The notes: generated from the sequence alone by a model not told the origin. Counted from the stretch's first letter, positions 22,616-32,593 are shown. The stretch: 39,475 nucleotides of DNA from Actinomortierella ambigua (GCA_016098155.1 JAAAJB010000332.1:1-39475); one strand, 5' to 3'. Numbers and translations are program-made.

Positions 22616-25134
22616 TTACTTCTTAAAGTCGTCAGCAATCTTTTGCCAGACGAGATCGGGGTGACGAGCCGTGGCAGGGTCAAAGTCCAGCTTGACCTTC
22701 GCGGCAAAGTGCTTGGTATCATACTCGAGAGGCACGGACTTCTCGCCATCGGCATAAATCTGTCCCATAGCATAGGAAGCAATGCCCTGGACGGGGAGAC
22801 TCTTGGGGACGTTCTTGCCCTTCATGTTCACCATGGAGAACTCATCCACAAGGTACATGTGCTGGTAGACAAAGCCGCCGGGGAAGGAGTAGTACGACAT
22901 GGGTCGGTTCTGGATACCACCGATCGAGTACGTCTTGACACCCTGGGTCGTGGCGAAGCGCGTAGCAATCTGCGTGCAGGCCGATCCGCACCAGCCGTTG
23001 GTCACAATGGCCATGTCCTTGGCCTTCCAGGGCAGGCTGTCGTTCTTGGCCAGGGGCAGCATCTTCCAGCTGTAGCCAAAGAACGAGCGCTGGGTATAGT
23101 CGTTGGTCTTGTTGTTGCGGGTCTGGCGGATGCTCTTGGTGAACATCGAGTCGTCCTTGAAGGCCAGACCGTTGCGCGTGCTGTTGTAGCCACGGCCGTC
23201 AAAGATCGACATGCCCGGAGAGAACTTGAGCGAGGCCTTGGAGGCCTGCTTGGCCATGGAGGACGCGCGGAGATCCATGTCAAAGTAGGGCTTGGCCTTG
23301 GGGAAGAAGAGCGCATTGACAAACGTCGCAAAGTCGATCGAACCACCACCGTTGTTCGTCATGTCAAAGATGAGCTTCTTGCAGCCAGAATCACGCAGGC
23401 GCTTGAGACCATCGATAAAGTCCCAGTACTCGGCCTGCGAGCCGGCCGACTCGGTCGCAATGACCGCAACACAGGCATCGCCCTTCTTCATGCGGTAGAA
23501 GGCCGTCGTGGTGGTGGTAATGATTTCATTGGCGAGCGTGATGGGCGACTCGGGTGGGGCATCGCTAGGACCATTGCGGGGACCGCGGGGCTGGGGAAGA
23601 GTTCCACGCTCCTTGAAGAAGGTTCGGGCAGGAGCTTCATTGTCATCGCGATTGTTGCGATCGACAACGCGGTTCGGGGGCTGCTCGAAAGCAGCGCAGT
23701 TGGCACGCCAGTAGCCAGGAGTGTCCTTGAAGTTGTGGAGGTTCATGCGTCTGCTGGGGCGAACTCTCCAAGGGATCTTGTACTTCTTGACGCCACCTTT
23801 TTATCAATATAACACACACACACACATAAGTGTTAAAAGAGGATTTGCAAAAACGACATGGGACATCACAAAATCAAAAAAGGTAAACTCACCCTTAGCA
23901 CACTTGATGGTGTACTCCATCGAGGACTTTGCGGGCACATCGAGACGGGTCATCCAGCCACCACCAGAGGTGGTCCAGGAAGTGCTGTCTGTCCAGAAGG
24001 TGCTAGCAAGAGCATCGTTCAGACGGACACCGGGGTCCTTGGAGATACCAGAGTACTTGTCGGTGTAGTCTTGGATGGCCTTGATGGCGGGCTGGCCATC
24101 GATGGTTTGAACCTCGCAGTCGACGAGGTTGTCCTTGGGCGCGTTGGCGTTGGTGGTGTCTACAGAGAAGACGCGGATAGACTGCTTGCCTTTGACAACG
24201 GGAGCGTACAGTGCGAGGGGCTGGGAGAAGCTGGCAGTCATGTAGCAGTTGCCTAAAATACACGAGTTTGTTTATGAGTAACAGCGTTTTTTTTTTGGAC
24301 ATCTGTTGTGTCTCCAGCAAGGGTGCTCAGTGTTCTCTCGTCACCCCCCCTCCCCTCCACGATGAAATCCTCAGAGGCCAGATAAACAAAAGTAAAAAAA
24401 ACTTGGAGACAGGCAGGACACACTGGAGGATGGAGATAACCCCTCGAGGCCTCTAAACAAAGATGCTGGGCGGTAAGAGGGCTCTCCTCCGGCGTAGGCG
24501 TGTGACTTTTTAAGCAAAGGAGCCACAGTGCCCAATGAAGGACTGGAAAGATATTTGATTTGGCTCTCAAGAAGGGCAAAAAAAACAAGTAAAAGGATAA
24601 AGAGCCAACAACAGAAGGGCAAGAGGAGGGGAAGAAATAGATTCGAGGCCTACAACTCGGATGGTCCCAAAATGCTTTTTTTTGCTCTGTGTGTTTGCCT
24701 GAATGCTGGCCAGAGGTGAACTTACTCTTGTACGAAAGATGGCCGTCGTTGGCGCTGCTAAAGAGGTTGCTCAAGGCCATGTTGAAGTCGTAATCATTCT
24801 TCCATTTGGTCGAGCGAATCTTGGCCAGCTCAACATCAAAGTTGACGCGGGGCGTGTTGAAGGGGGCCTTGTAGCGACCGTTGGCCGAGTCCTCAAAGAC
24901 ATAGTAGTCGTTGGTCATCTGGCGCAAGGTAGTGAGCAGATCATCTGCCACCTTGGCGTTGTAGGGAATGTTGCGGTAGCAAGCTGCCACGGCATCAAAG
25001 GGGAGGTCGGCGGTGGCCGAAGTGGCGGCAGTAGCCACGATGGCGCAAGGATCCTTCTTGGAGGGCTTTGGGGCAGGGGCAGCCGTGGCCACACAGACTG
25101 CAGCAGCGATCGAGAGGAGAGTGGTCAGCTTCAT
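22616..25134 (-). CDS. Secreted peptidase S41 family protein
   Basis: Three exons, in order 25134-24726, 24252-23893 and 23796-22616, both introns phase 1, give 649 residues. The N-terminus MKLTTLLSIAAAVCVATAAP is a signal peptide. The C-terminal half has S41 (tail-specific/CPAF-like) features: LIFDMTNNGGGS at about 398-409 and the nucleophile region TNGWCGSACTQIATRFA, predicted catalytic Ser528. S41 enzymes cleave near protein C-termini using a Ser/Lys pair; the catalytic Lys is not obvious, so activity is unproven. The N-terminal half (NDYYVFEDSANGRYKAPFNT) resembles the cap region of fungal secreted S41-like proteins. Cysteines flanking the nucleophile suggest an extracellular disulphide fold. 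A TTTAAAA box at about 25382-25388 may be the promoter element. Introns are 473 and 96 nt. Confidence 0.88.
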
Positions 25135-25693
25135 GATGTACTGTTAATCTTTCGAGGAAGAGGAAGAGAAAAAAGAGGGTATTGGTTCTTTGACGACTCG
25201 GTGAGGAAATGGGGCGGGATGCGGACAGTGTGGACCCTGACAAGGGCTGGAAGGGGGAGTAGCAGCGAAGGGTGGGGAGGGGGAGAGGAGAGGAAGGGGG
25301 GGAGGGGGAAGAAGCAAGAGTGAGCTTTGGAGGTAAGGATTGTCCAACAAAGAGAAAGGATTTGTCGACCAACCGCGACCGTTTTAAAGGGACCAAGGGG
25401 TGATGGGAAAGCAACAGGTCAGACAAGGGGGATTGGCCCAACAGTGGGTGTACTTCTCCCCTCGGAATACAACCTTATTGTTTTCAAATTGTGTCTATTT
25501 GAAAAAATGACCACCCATTTTTTTATGTGCTAATCAAACGCACATGCGTTAGTCTCCTACAAGTACTTGTGCAGAGCGTTACTGGCGTGCTTTATGCTCC
25601 GTGGCAACCTCCGGCTTCATTGTTTGTTTTCCCATTGTGCCATCATGGACCCTTGCACCCAAGACGGCGCCGAGTCGCAACCAGAACAACGTC

Positions 25694-25699
25694 TATAAA
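25694..25699 (+). promoter_or_regulatory. TATA box candidate
   Basis: GTCTATAAAGGCTGG is followed after about 70 nt by a long CT tract and a CTCGTAAGTA donor-like site at 25815. This is the arrangement of a promoter plus a short non-coding first exon, but the dependent gene is not identified. Confidence 0.4.
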
Positions 25700-27506
25700 G
25701 GCTGGGAGAGTGACTCTCTCTACTTTTGCATTTTCGTGTGCTGCCCCCCCCCCTCTTCGTCTTTCCTCTCTCTCTCTCTCTCTCTCTCTCTAACGTCCCT
25801 CTCCATATCTTTCTCGTAAGTACCCCAAGGCATCCATCCCTCCCCTCGATTACTACCGTGCCTGGGAGTCTGTAGGCTGATACCGATAACAGGATATAAT
25901 CCAAGTTACTCAAACTACAGATACAAGCATCTCATTGGAACGACCATCACGATAGGAGAGGATAGTGGGTGACGCCCATCGAAAGGTCCTACTTACCTTC
26001 ACCCGTAGCGCGGCAAGACGGCCTCTCCTTACAAGGCTTGCTATGTTCTCATCACCTCCAGCATGTCGAGTCATAATTGGCCACAGGGAAGTACTTGAGG
26101 ACCATCGATGGCGAATGTATGTACCTCCGCCGGGTAGGTTTGCCCGTGATGATTGTAACACTGCAGGTACTGTAGTACTTTCAAGGCACGAATCCGATCG
26201 GATGGCGCCAGAGAGAGGGAGAGGAGGAGGAGGACGGGGGGGGGGTAAGGAATCGCAACCAAACTTGGACACCGCGCTGACGCGCCATGCACCCATTTTT
26301 TCATCGTGGTCTCCACTTTGTCTCGACTTACATCCCTCCCTCTCTTCGAAGGCCCCATGTACACTTCTCACCCGAGGATTATTAAATTTTAAGAGAAATT
26401 CATCTAAAATAGAGTATCAAGGAATGTGCCGCGATCTCAGACAGGCAACCTTTGAAATCTAATAGGGAGAGGAGGGGGGGGGAGAAAGACGCGGCGCCAC
26501 GACTAATTGCCCCAGCAGGAGTACATTAGATGCCACCCATTTAGCCGTTGTAGTCTACCTTTGTACCTTTTTGTTCAAATGCTGCTCTAGGAGTGGCAGT
26601 CCTCTTTGCCATTTTTTCTCATGGATCTTGTTTCTCAGCAACAGAGCCGGGAGGTGATACGAGGTATGTATGTGAGCTCTTATTTTCTCTCTTGACAGCA
26701 ATTGGAGCACACAAAGAGATACGGCTTCTTGCTGGTGGAAGGGAACGCTGGTCGCCACGGCGTATGTACAGTAAACAAGAAAGAACCCGTGTTCCCAGTA
26801 GAGACAGGGGTCTTTGGAATAGACCCTTTGGGTTGTATAGAGTTTACCCGACGCAAGAACTTTCGCCTTGCCTACTTGACGTCGAGGGGAGATTGAAGTT
26901 TCGAATTGTTTGCTTTGAGTTTAATAAAGGGAGGAGGGGAGTGCTCGTATGAAAATCAAGGGTCAAACAAAATTTTTGGGACAGCAATCGACTCACTTGC
27001 CCAAAATGGAAATGGGTATGCCGCATGGACAAGGGTGAGACACTGTACGAAAAAGAAAGGCACGCTTGGTACGTACCAATGATCTTCTCGACCCGCAGCG
27101 CGTATCCATGCGTTTCACGCCACAGCCACCTGCAAAGCCAATCCTAGCTTTGTGATATCACAATCATTGATGGATGTCCTGGGATTTTTGGTCGTTTTGA
27201 GCTCAGAGTCCAGAACGCTAATAAATCTAGCTATTGAACTATGATATAGGGACATGCTCGTAGACAATGATGTTTGTGGCCTATCGCCTCGCCATGCCCC
27301 CACCCCCAAAAGAAAACAGTTTCATACAAAAGCTCCTCTTTCATCGGTTTCTATGTCTCACCAGCTCCTTCCAGCCTCTCTCTAGACTACACATGCACAC
27401 ATCGACCCACCCACTTCTCACACTTTTAGAACACAACCACGAAATGGTGACATGATCTACCAAGAGGCGCACACCCAGTGTGGTGCAAATCGATACCGAC
27501 CTCTAA

Positions 27507-27818
27507 TTTCTTGCCGACGAGCAGGGCCTCGGGGCACCGAAAGTTCTTGCTATTCTGCAACACTTCCATCCTTACTCGCAGACCCTCCAAGACAGGGTCG
27601 AAGAGCACTTTTCATTATCGTCAGCCAATGGTAGTGACGGTGATGGTGACGATGATGGCGACGGTAGCAGTGGTAGCAGTGGTAGTGGCAGAAGCGATGA
27701 AGTCACTACCCCCACCACCAGCACAACCGCACCCTTCTTCAACGATATGTACTCTACCCAACCACGAACCGCATCCATGCATAAGCCACTACACCGCAGC
27801 ATTTTCTCGGCGCCATAG
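27507..27818 (+). pseudogene. Open frame or relic exon with acidic Ser/Gly linker
   Basis: A 103-codon frame ends at TAG 27816. It reads ADEQGLGAPKVLAILQHFHP, then an Asp/Gly/Ser repeat, then Thr-rich sequence and PFFNDMYSTQPRTASMHKPL. In the same frame just upstream, TPSVVQIDTDL precedes a TAA at 27504. Either that stop breaks an old gene, or CTCTAAT is a branch point and the CAG at 27522-27524 an acceptor. An AATAAA follows at 27955. No family is recognised and there is no start codon. The opposite strand also has an open frame here. Confidence 0.25.
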
Positions 27819-28150
27819 AAGCGAGACACACCTCCTGAGCGCCATGCTGGTCGCATCAGCAGGCCGCGCCATTTACTGTTCATCCCATCGTCACGTAGAA
27901 CAAACTACATACAGAGACGTACGTGGCTTGGAGTATCTGTAAACGACACGTGTAAATAAATTTTTATCGCTTTTATACGCATATGAGGCTCGATGTAAGG
28001 CTTGACTCTAGCTAGGAGACTCGGAGACTCGGTGGGTTATGGGGGGGGTCAAAGGCCCCGACCATCTCAACCTGTCCACAAAGTCCCCTAGGTTGCTTCC
28101 CCCCCTTTCCTCCTCCTTTCCTTTCCTTTCCTTTCTCTTCTCACTTCTCA

Positions 28151-28296
28151 GACTCGTGGGGTTTGGGTACATTGTTGTTGGTCTAGACGAGTACTATACC
28201 TCTCGTCATTGCACACAGTGCATGTGCTGCGGGACGAACAAGGCGGATCTCGTGCAAGCAACATATTGTCGAAGCAGACCGCTATTACGCGGCTGA
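28151..28296 (+). pseudogene. Degraded Fanzor/TnpB-like nuclease C-terminal fragment
   Basis: After a pyrimidine tract and a TTCTCAG acceptor-like site, the frame reads GFGYIVVGLDEYYTSRHCTQC and continues to ATYC before a TGA at 28294. The order [VI]-x-[DE]-E-[YF]-x-TS-x2-C-x2-C is the junction of RuvC-II and the zinc finger in Fanzor and TnpB nucleases, which are common in zygomycete genomes. The second Cys pair is incomplete and the RuvC-III Asp is absent in frame. In the next frame, RYYAAEIV follows at the expected place, as if a frameshift and short deletion removed the catalytic segment. Upstream, KGPDHLNLSTKSPR (about 28052-28090) may belong to the same element. No other parts or terminal repeats were found, so this is a relic, not an active element. 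Confidence 0.5.
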
Positions 28297-28688
28297 AATT
28301 GTCACGACCCCGAGTATCTATTGCCAATTGCGCCAGACAGTCGTTTTGCAGCCGAGTTGCCGTTCGGCAGTTTCAGGTACAGCGAGATAACTTTCTTCCA
28401 GCTTCATGAATGCGTCCAATACCGAGCTGTATCTTCGTATTATCATTACCATTATTACTTGGTCACAGGCTCCATCTCCTCATCTGCAGATCGTCTTCAA
28501 GCCTCCAGCGCTCGCCCAGAGTGACCAACCCATATGCATTAACAACAAACTGGCGCCATCAACATTGCGAGGTACCTTTTTGTTGGTTTTTTAATTATCA
28601 TATTTAATTTTTTTTTCGTGGTATCATTGGAGCAACAAGCTACATCTAGTAATGTCTTGTGCAATCGCCCTTGTTTTTTATAAGGCGC
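28297..28688. other. Non-coding stretch 3' of the secreted repeat gene
   Basis: Short open frames only. A QVQRDNFLPAS stretch at about 28376-28408 could be a remnant of the same nuclease element but is too weak to call. The right end should hold the 3' UTR of the - strand gene that stops at 28689. Confidence 0.4.
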
Positions 28689-29144
28689 TCAGGCAGTTGG
28701 CTGGGGCGTGGGCTTGGGCGTCTGCTTGCGCTCTTGCTTACGTTCTTTCTTGTGCTCCTGCTTGCGTTCCTTGTGCTCTTGCTTGCGCTCCTGCTTGCGT
28801 TCCTTGTGCTTCTGCTTGCGCTCCTGCTTGCGCTCTTGCTTACGCTCCTTGCGACCCTTGCCAGGCTTGTTCTTGTTCTTGCCGGGCTTGGGCACCTTGG
28901 GACGGCGTTGCTTCTTGTCGCCACCCTTCTTGGGAGGCATAGGCTTGCGCTCACCAGCCTGCGGCTCCGCAGCAAGGACGGGAATCGCGCGCGCGACGAG
29001 AGGAGCCACGGGCAGGTCAAGACCGTCCTCGCGCTTCACAACGGCGGCAGGGACGGATTCGGCAGTGGCCCCGATAGGGGAGGCCGTGGTGGAGGCGACG
29101 ACGCACAGCGTAGCCGCGACAGCGAGGAGAGCGGAGAACTTCAT
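28689..29144 (-). CDS. Secreted Lys/Arg/Glu/Gln repeat protein
   Basis: Intronless, 151 residues, starting MKFSALLAVAATLCVVASTTA, a strong signal peptide ending near Ala21. A dibasic Lys37-Arg38 followed by Glu-Asp is a Kex2-type processing site. The middle is hydrophobic/Pro-rich; from about residue 70 the chain is strongly basic. Residues about 95-143 are a charged repeat built from ERKQ, EHKERKQ and KHKERKQ units, ending in a Pro/Thr/Gln tail. An upstream in-frame ATG (29360) lies before the TATA box and is rejected as the start. A TATAAAAG box lies 149 nt upstream. I recognise no family. A secreted polycation could bind cell wall polymers or nucleic acid, or act as an effector or antimicrobial; these are inferences. 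Confidence 0.75.
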   Translation of the reverse strand: MKFSALLAVAATLCVVASTTASPIGATAESVPAAVVKREDGLDLPVAPLVARAIPVLAAEPQAGERKPMPPKKGGDKKQRRPKVPKPGKNKNKPGKGRKERKQERKQERKQKHKERKQERKQEHKERKQEHKKERKQERKQTPKPTPQPTA

Positions 29145-29292
29145 GTTTGGAATGTGTGTGTTGTGGTGAGTCGAGGAAGATGGGGGAAGCGGGTGAGTGG
29201 GGTTGGGGGGAGGAAAGGGTAAAGGTTGACCTGTATGTAGGCTGGTGTAGAGACTGGTGAGAATGTCGGGTTTCGAGGCCCAAGACCCTGGT

Positions 29293-29300
29293 CTTTTATA
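29293..29300 (-). promoter_or_regulatory. TATA box of the secreted repeat protein gene
   Basis: TATAAAAG on the - strand, 149 nt before the ATG at 29144, is a canonical TATA box and supports an independently regulated, inducible gene. Confidence 0.65.
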
Positions 29301-29370
29301 CCGACCAGGTAGCCTTCTCTCGTCCGAATCCGTTTTGGAGGTTCTCAGAGTTATGGGCATGAGAGCCCCC

Positions 29371-29392
29371 CCCCCTGACGCCCAGCAGGGGG
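29371..29392. promoter_or_regulatory. Inverted STRE-like repeat upstream of the TATA box
   Basis: CCCCCTG and CAGGGGG flank an 8-nt spacer, so CCCCT and AGGGG stress-response cores face each other about 70-100 nt upstream of the TATA box. A TACTG/TGTAC tandem (29393-29408) adjoins it. Regulator identity (Msn2/4-type or Mig1/CreA-type zinc finger) is inferred. Confidence 0.4.
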
Positions 29393-29408
29393 TACTGTAC
29401 TGTACTTG

Positions 29409-30359
29409 TTGACCACTATTGCAGAGCTACAATGTTGGCTTAAGCCGTACCTTGTTCCGCGCACTCGACAGCATTTGTCTTGGATCTCTATTTCAGGAGC
29501 GAAATGAACTTGAACTCTGAGCTTAGAGAAACGGCAAAGGGGTGATGGATCCAATGCTAAAGCCCTGCATCAAAAATTGCCCTATCGAACCAATCAAAGG
29601 GATATCAGGTCCTTGGACGTTGTTACAAAAAAAAATTACCTCAAAGCTTGTCCAGCTGGACATAGTTTATTACATTTGTCTAGTCTATTTGGAGCACGCC
29701 ATACGCCAACACACTGCCGACCCGCGTCCTTCACAAATCACTAATATAGTTGCACGTTGATAAATGGGCAAACCCCCATTTATTTTTTTTTACCCCACAG
29801 AATTGGGAGGTGAGTGTGGAAGGTAAAGTGTGAGTGTGAGGGAGAGAGAGAAAGAGATAGAGAGATAGAGAAAGAGAGATGTTGGGTGCTCACGGATACG
29901 TCGAGAGGTAATTGCCCCGTTATTGATACTTTGGCGAAGCTGAAAATTGCCTTTGAATGACTTTGGTCTCATTGAGCTTCTATGGAACTGTGGAGAGCTT
30001 CATAAATACAAGTACTTTACGTCGGCCCGCGCTCCACAAGGTCGCTTCCAGGCTATTGCCAAAGGATCGAGGCCTTATGGACCCTCATGGCGCTTTGCTA
30101 ACCCATATACTTCCTATGCACTGACGGCTCCAACTTCACTTTTACTCGAGGACAGGCTTGCGCCTTCGACATCAGCCTCAGCTAATACGCCTTACCCACC
30201 TGGTTCAAGTCCGCCAGACGACAACCCAGACCCCTCAATAAAATATGTCGCGGACATCGAAAGGCAAAAAAATGAAGGTGCCAAGCCACCCTCGAGACAT
30301 TCATATGGCTGCCACGGCCCGGATAATGTGCTCCCTCTCTTTTGAAGACTTCTGACACC
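29409..30359. other. Intergenic region upstream of uL18
   Basis: About 950 bp between divergent genes. It includes an imperfect GA tract (29838-29880) and an open frame of 132 codons (29947-30345, starting MPLNDFGLIE) with no recognised domain, which I do not call. The last part should contain the uL18 promoter and 5' UTR; CCCTCTCTTTTGAAG lies about 15 bp before its ATG. Confidence 0.45.
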
Positions 30360-32169
30360 ATGGTATGGCGCGCGCCGATATCCATCCATTATTGGATCCT
30401 TTCCTCTATGCATCCATCCACCCATCGTTCGATCCAGCAGCCATTGGCAACTCTATCATGTGGAGATTCAGCGTCGGCTTTGGCTCTTTGTTGCAATTGC
30501 ATTCTTTCAGGGAAGGGAGTCTCGACATCACAGCATCGACTACTCAATCTCGGGCTGTTCATCTCAAGCCTTTGTGATTGAACAAGGTCGTGCAGATGGG
30601 TTCGATGCCCTCTGTCTGGAGGACACCCAACAGTAGTACGCGCTGATTCGCTCACTCTCCTGGAAGAAGACAATCTGTACGACCCTTCGTCGACGGAGCC
30701 TCAGCATGAACCAACTCATGGCGACAACTTTTTTTTGGACGCAACCAACTGAGGGACACAGCAACGACACTGCTTGAGCACAAAGTGTGTGTCTCTGTTG
30801 CTACTTCTGTTTGGAGGCGATCGATGGAACGATGACCTGTGACACCCCAACGTCGTGCTTCGGGAACCATTCCTCAAAAACTGTATGATCAGATCAACTC
30901 TTTGGGATCACAACCGCTCTGACCAGCGTCTGACCAGTTTTCATGATAACTATCTCAACTGTAGCCTTTCGTCAAGCTCGTCAAGAACAAGGCTTACTAC
31001 AAGCGTTTCCAGGTCAAGTACCGTCGTCGCCGTGGTATGTAACACATCTTCAGGAACATGGCACTGGATATGAAGACTTGATTTGAGCACCAAAGCACCA
31101 ATGACGAAAAGGGGGAGTCTGAAGCACAATGATGATTACATAGTTCACCCGACAGGCACCGGGTTGGCGCCCGGGCCCAATGGGGAACAAACCGCTTTCT
31201 TTCGCTCCTATCTGATCTGTTACTCGACAGACTCACCCCTTTTTTCACGGTTGCTGTGGTTGCCACCAAAACAAATCTTACAAAGTTTTTTAAAGTGAAA
31301 CTCAACACTAACTTGTAAAAACTCTTTTGGGGTAACATCACATTATAGAGGGAAAGACCGACTACTACGCCCGTAAGCGTCTTGTCGTTCAGGCCAAGAA
31401 CAAGTACAACTCGCCCAAGTACCGCCTGGTCGTCCGCTTCACCAACTCTGACATCGTCTGCCAGATTGTCTACGCCAAGCTCCAGGGTGACTTTGTTCTT
31501 GCCGCTGCCTATGCCCACGAGCTCCCCAAGTTCGGCGTCAAGGGTGGTCTGACCAACTGGGCTGCTGCCTATGCCACCGGTCTCCTGGTTGCCCGTCGTG
31601 TCTTGACCAAGCTCGGCCTTGCTGACAAGTACGAGGGTGTTACCGAGCCCGATGGCACCATCGCCATGACCGAGGCCGTTGAGGATGCTCCCCGCCCCTT
31701 CAAGTGCTTCTTGGATGCTGGTCTTAAGCGCACCTCCACTGGTGCTCGTGTCTTCGCTGCCATGAAGGGTGCTTCGGACGGTGGTCTGTTCGTCCCCCAC
31801 AGCGAGAGCCGCTTCCCCGGTTACGATGCCGATGGTAAGGAGCTCGACTCTGAGGTCCTTCACTCTTACATCTATGGTGGCCACGTCGCTGACTACATGC
31901 GCTACCTGGAGGAGGAGGACGATGAGAAGTACAAGAAGCAGTTCTCCAAGTTCATCGCCGCTGGCGTCGAGCCCGATGATGTTGAGGACATGTACAAGGA
32001 GGCCCACGAGGCCATCCGTGCTGACCCCGTCCACGTCAAGACCGACAAGAAGAAGCCCGCTGCTGGCCAGAAGGTCAAGAACAACTACAAGCGCCGCCTC
32101 AACCTCAAGCAGCGCGTCAACAAGGTCAGCCAGAAGAAGGCTGCCTTCGCTGCCAAGCACGACCTTTAA
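30360..32169 (+). CDS. rpl5: 60S ribosomal protein uL18 (L5)
   Basis: Three exons, 30360-30362, 30965-31034 and 31349-32169, give 297 residues, the usual length. uL18 binds 5S rRNA in the central protuberance. The N-terminus [20 protein letters not shown], then [74 protein letters not shown] and [12 protein letters not shown] match the family throughout. Exon 1 is only the start codon: CACCATG is followed at once by donor GTATGG, and exon 2 begins with the Pro expected at position 2. The first intron is 602 nt (phase 0). The second is 314 nt (phase 1) and contains a C/D box snoRNA. AATAAA follows 59 nt after the stop. The two main exons are certain and the ATG exon is well supported. Confidence 0.95.
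31115..31234 (+). ncRNA. snR50: Intronic C/D box snoRNA, snR50-like
   Basis: Inside uL18 intron 2. A perfect C box ATGATGA (31129-31135) and a D box CTGA (31212-31215) are 76 nt apart, and a 7-bp external stem GAGTCTG (31115-31121) / CAGACTC (31228-31234) encloses both. The 14 nt just before the D box, TCTTTCGCTCCTAT (31198-31211), pair with the conserved 25S rRNA segment AUAGGGGCGAAAGA over all 14 positions with one G-U. The D-box+5 rule puts the methyl on the second G of that segment, which I place at yeast Gm867, the snR50 site. Mature ends are probably near 31124 and 31220. No clear C'/D' pair is seen. The rRNA sequence and site number are from memory. Confidence 0.75.
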
Positions 32170-32593
32170 ATGCTTCCAAGCATTTCTTGCGTCCATGTTT
32201 GGTCGTGTTGTCTAATGACTCGAGAAAAATAAAATCCTTTCTGCGGTGCTCCCCCGCCGTGTTTGGATCTCATTTTTTTTCCCCTCTCTGGATCTCAATA
32301 CACTTTTATACCCATTCCGAGTTTTGTTTTATATCTTCTATCTGTTTGTATCTCTTTTTGTGTTGTTGAACGTGTCTGGCTTTTGATGTCAGTAGAACAC
32401 ATTACTCGTCAGCTGGACTTGATCGCGCGTACTTGGGAGAATCTGTGTACACTTGTTTTTTTGTGTTGTGTGGTGTTATTGTACAATGGTACCACCTGGA
32501 CCAAGCCTAGAATTTTTTCTGACATGCTTTTTATTCTTGTTTCGCGTTGGATTTGGTATGGGGTTTGTGCTTTTCTTTTATCTGTACAAATGC
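32170..32593. other. Intergenic region between convergent uL18 and dihydroorotase genes
   Basis: 424 bp of T-rich sequence holding both 3' UTRs; the uL18 AATAAA is at 32228. No gene is seen. Confidence 0.6.
32228..32233 (+). terminator. Polyadenylation signal AATAAA for uL18
   Basis: AATAAA 59 nt after the uL18 stop codon. Confidence 0.7.

Larger units (their letters stand above)
25135..28150. other. Gene-poor region with an unresolved transcription unit
   Basis: Three kilobases without a gene I can assemble. On the + strand there is a TATAAA box (25694), a CT tract, a GTAAGT donor-like site (25816), splice-site-like signals and two AATAAA signals (26923, 27955). Several short frames look protein-like on both strands, but the introns needed to join them would be only 34-35 nt. 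It could be a long non-coding RNA, a fast-evolving gene or decayed coding DNA. Confidence 0.45.

Noticed and set aside
26591..26896. Two-exon + strand gene ending RRKNFRLAYLTSRGD
   Set aside because: The frame is attractive and followed by AATAAA, but the only intron joining the pieces would be 35 nt (26664-26698) and leaves the wrong phase. No family match.
26550..27135. Opposite (- strand) gene with pieces such as HGYALRVEKIIG and FFLVYCTYAVATSVPFHQQ
   Set aside because: It needs a 34-nt intron between GTACGT and GTACAG and then breaks frame. It competes with equally plausible + strand frames, so neither is called.
29947..30345. 132-codon open frame starting MPLNDFGLIELLWNCGELHK
   Set aside because: No domain, no repeat or signal features, and it ends 15 bp before the uL18 start codon where the promoter and 5' UTR should be.
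30590..30615. tRNA-like B box GGGTTCGATGCCC in uL18 intron 1
   Set aside because: The stem does not extend to five pairs on both sides and no D-arm or acceptor stem can be drawn.
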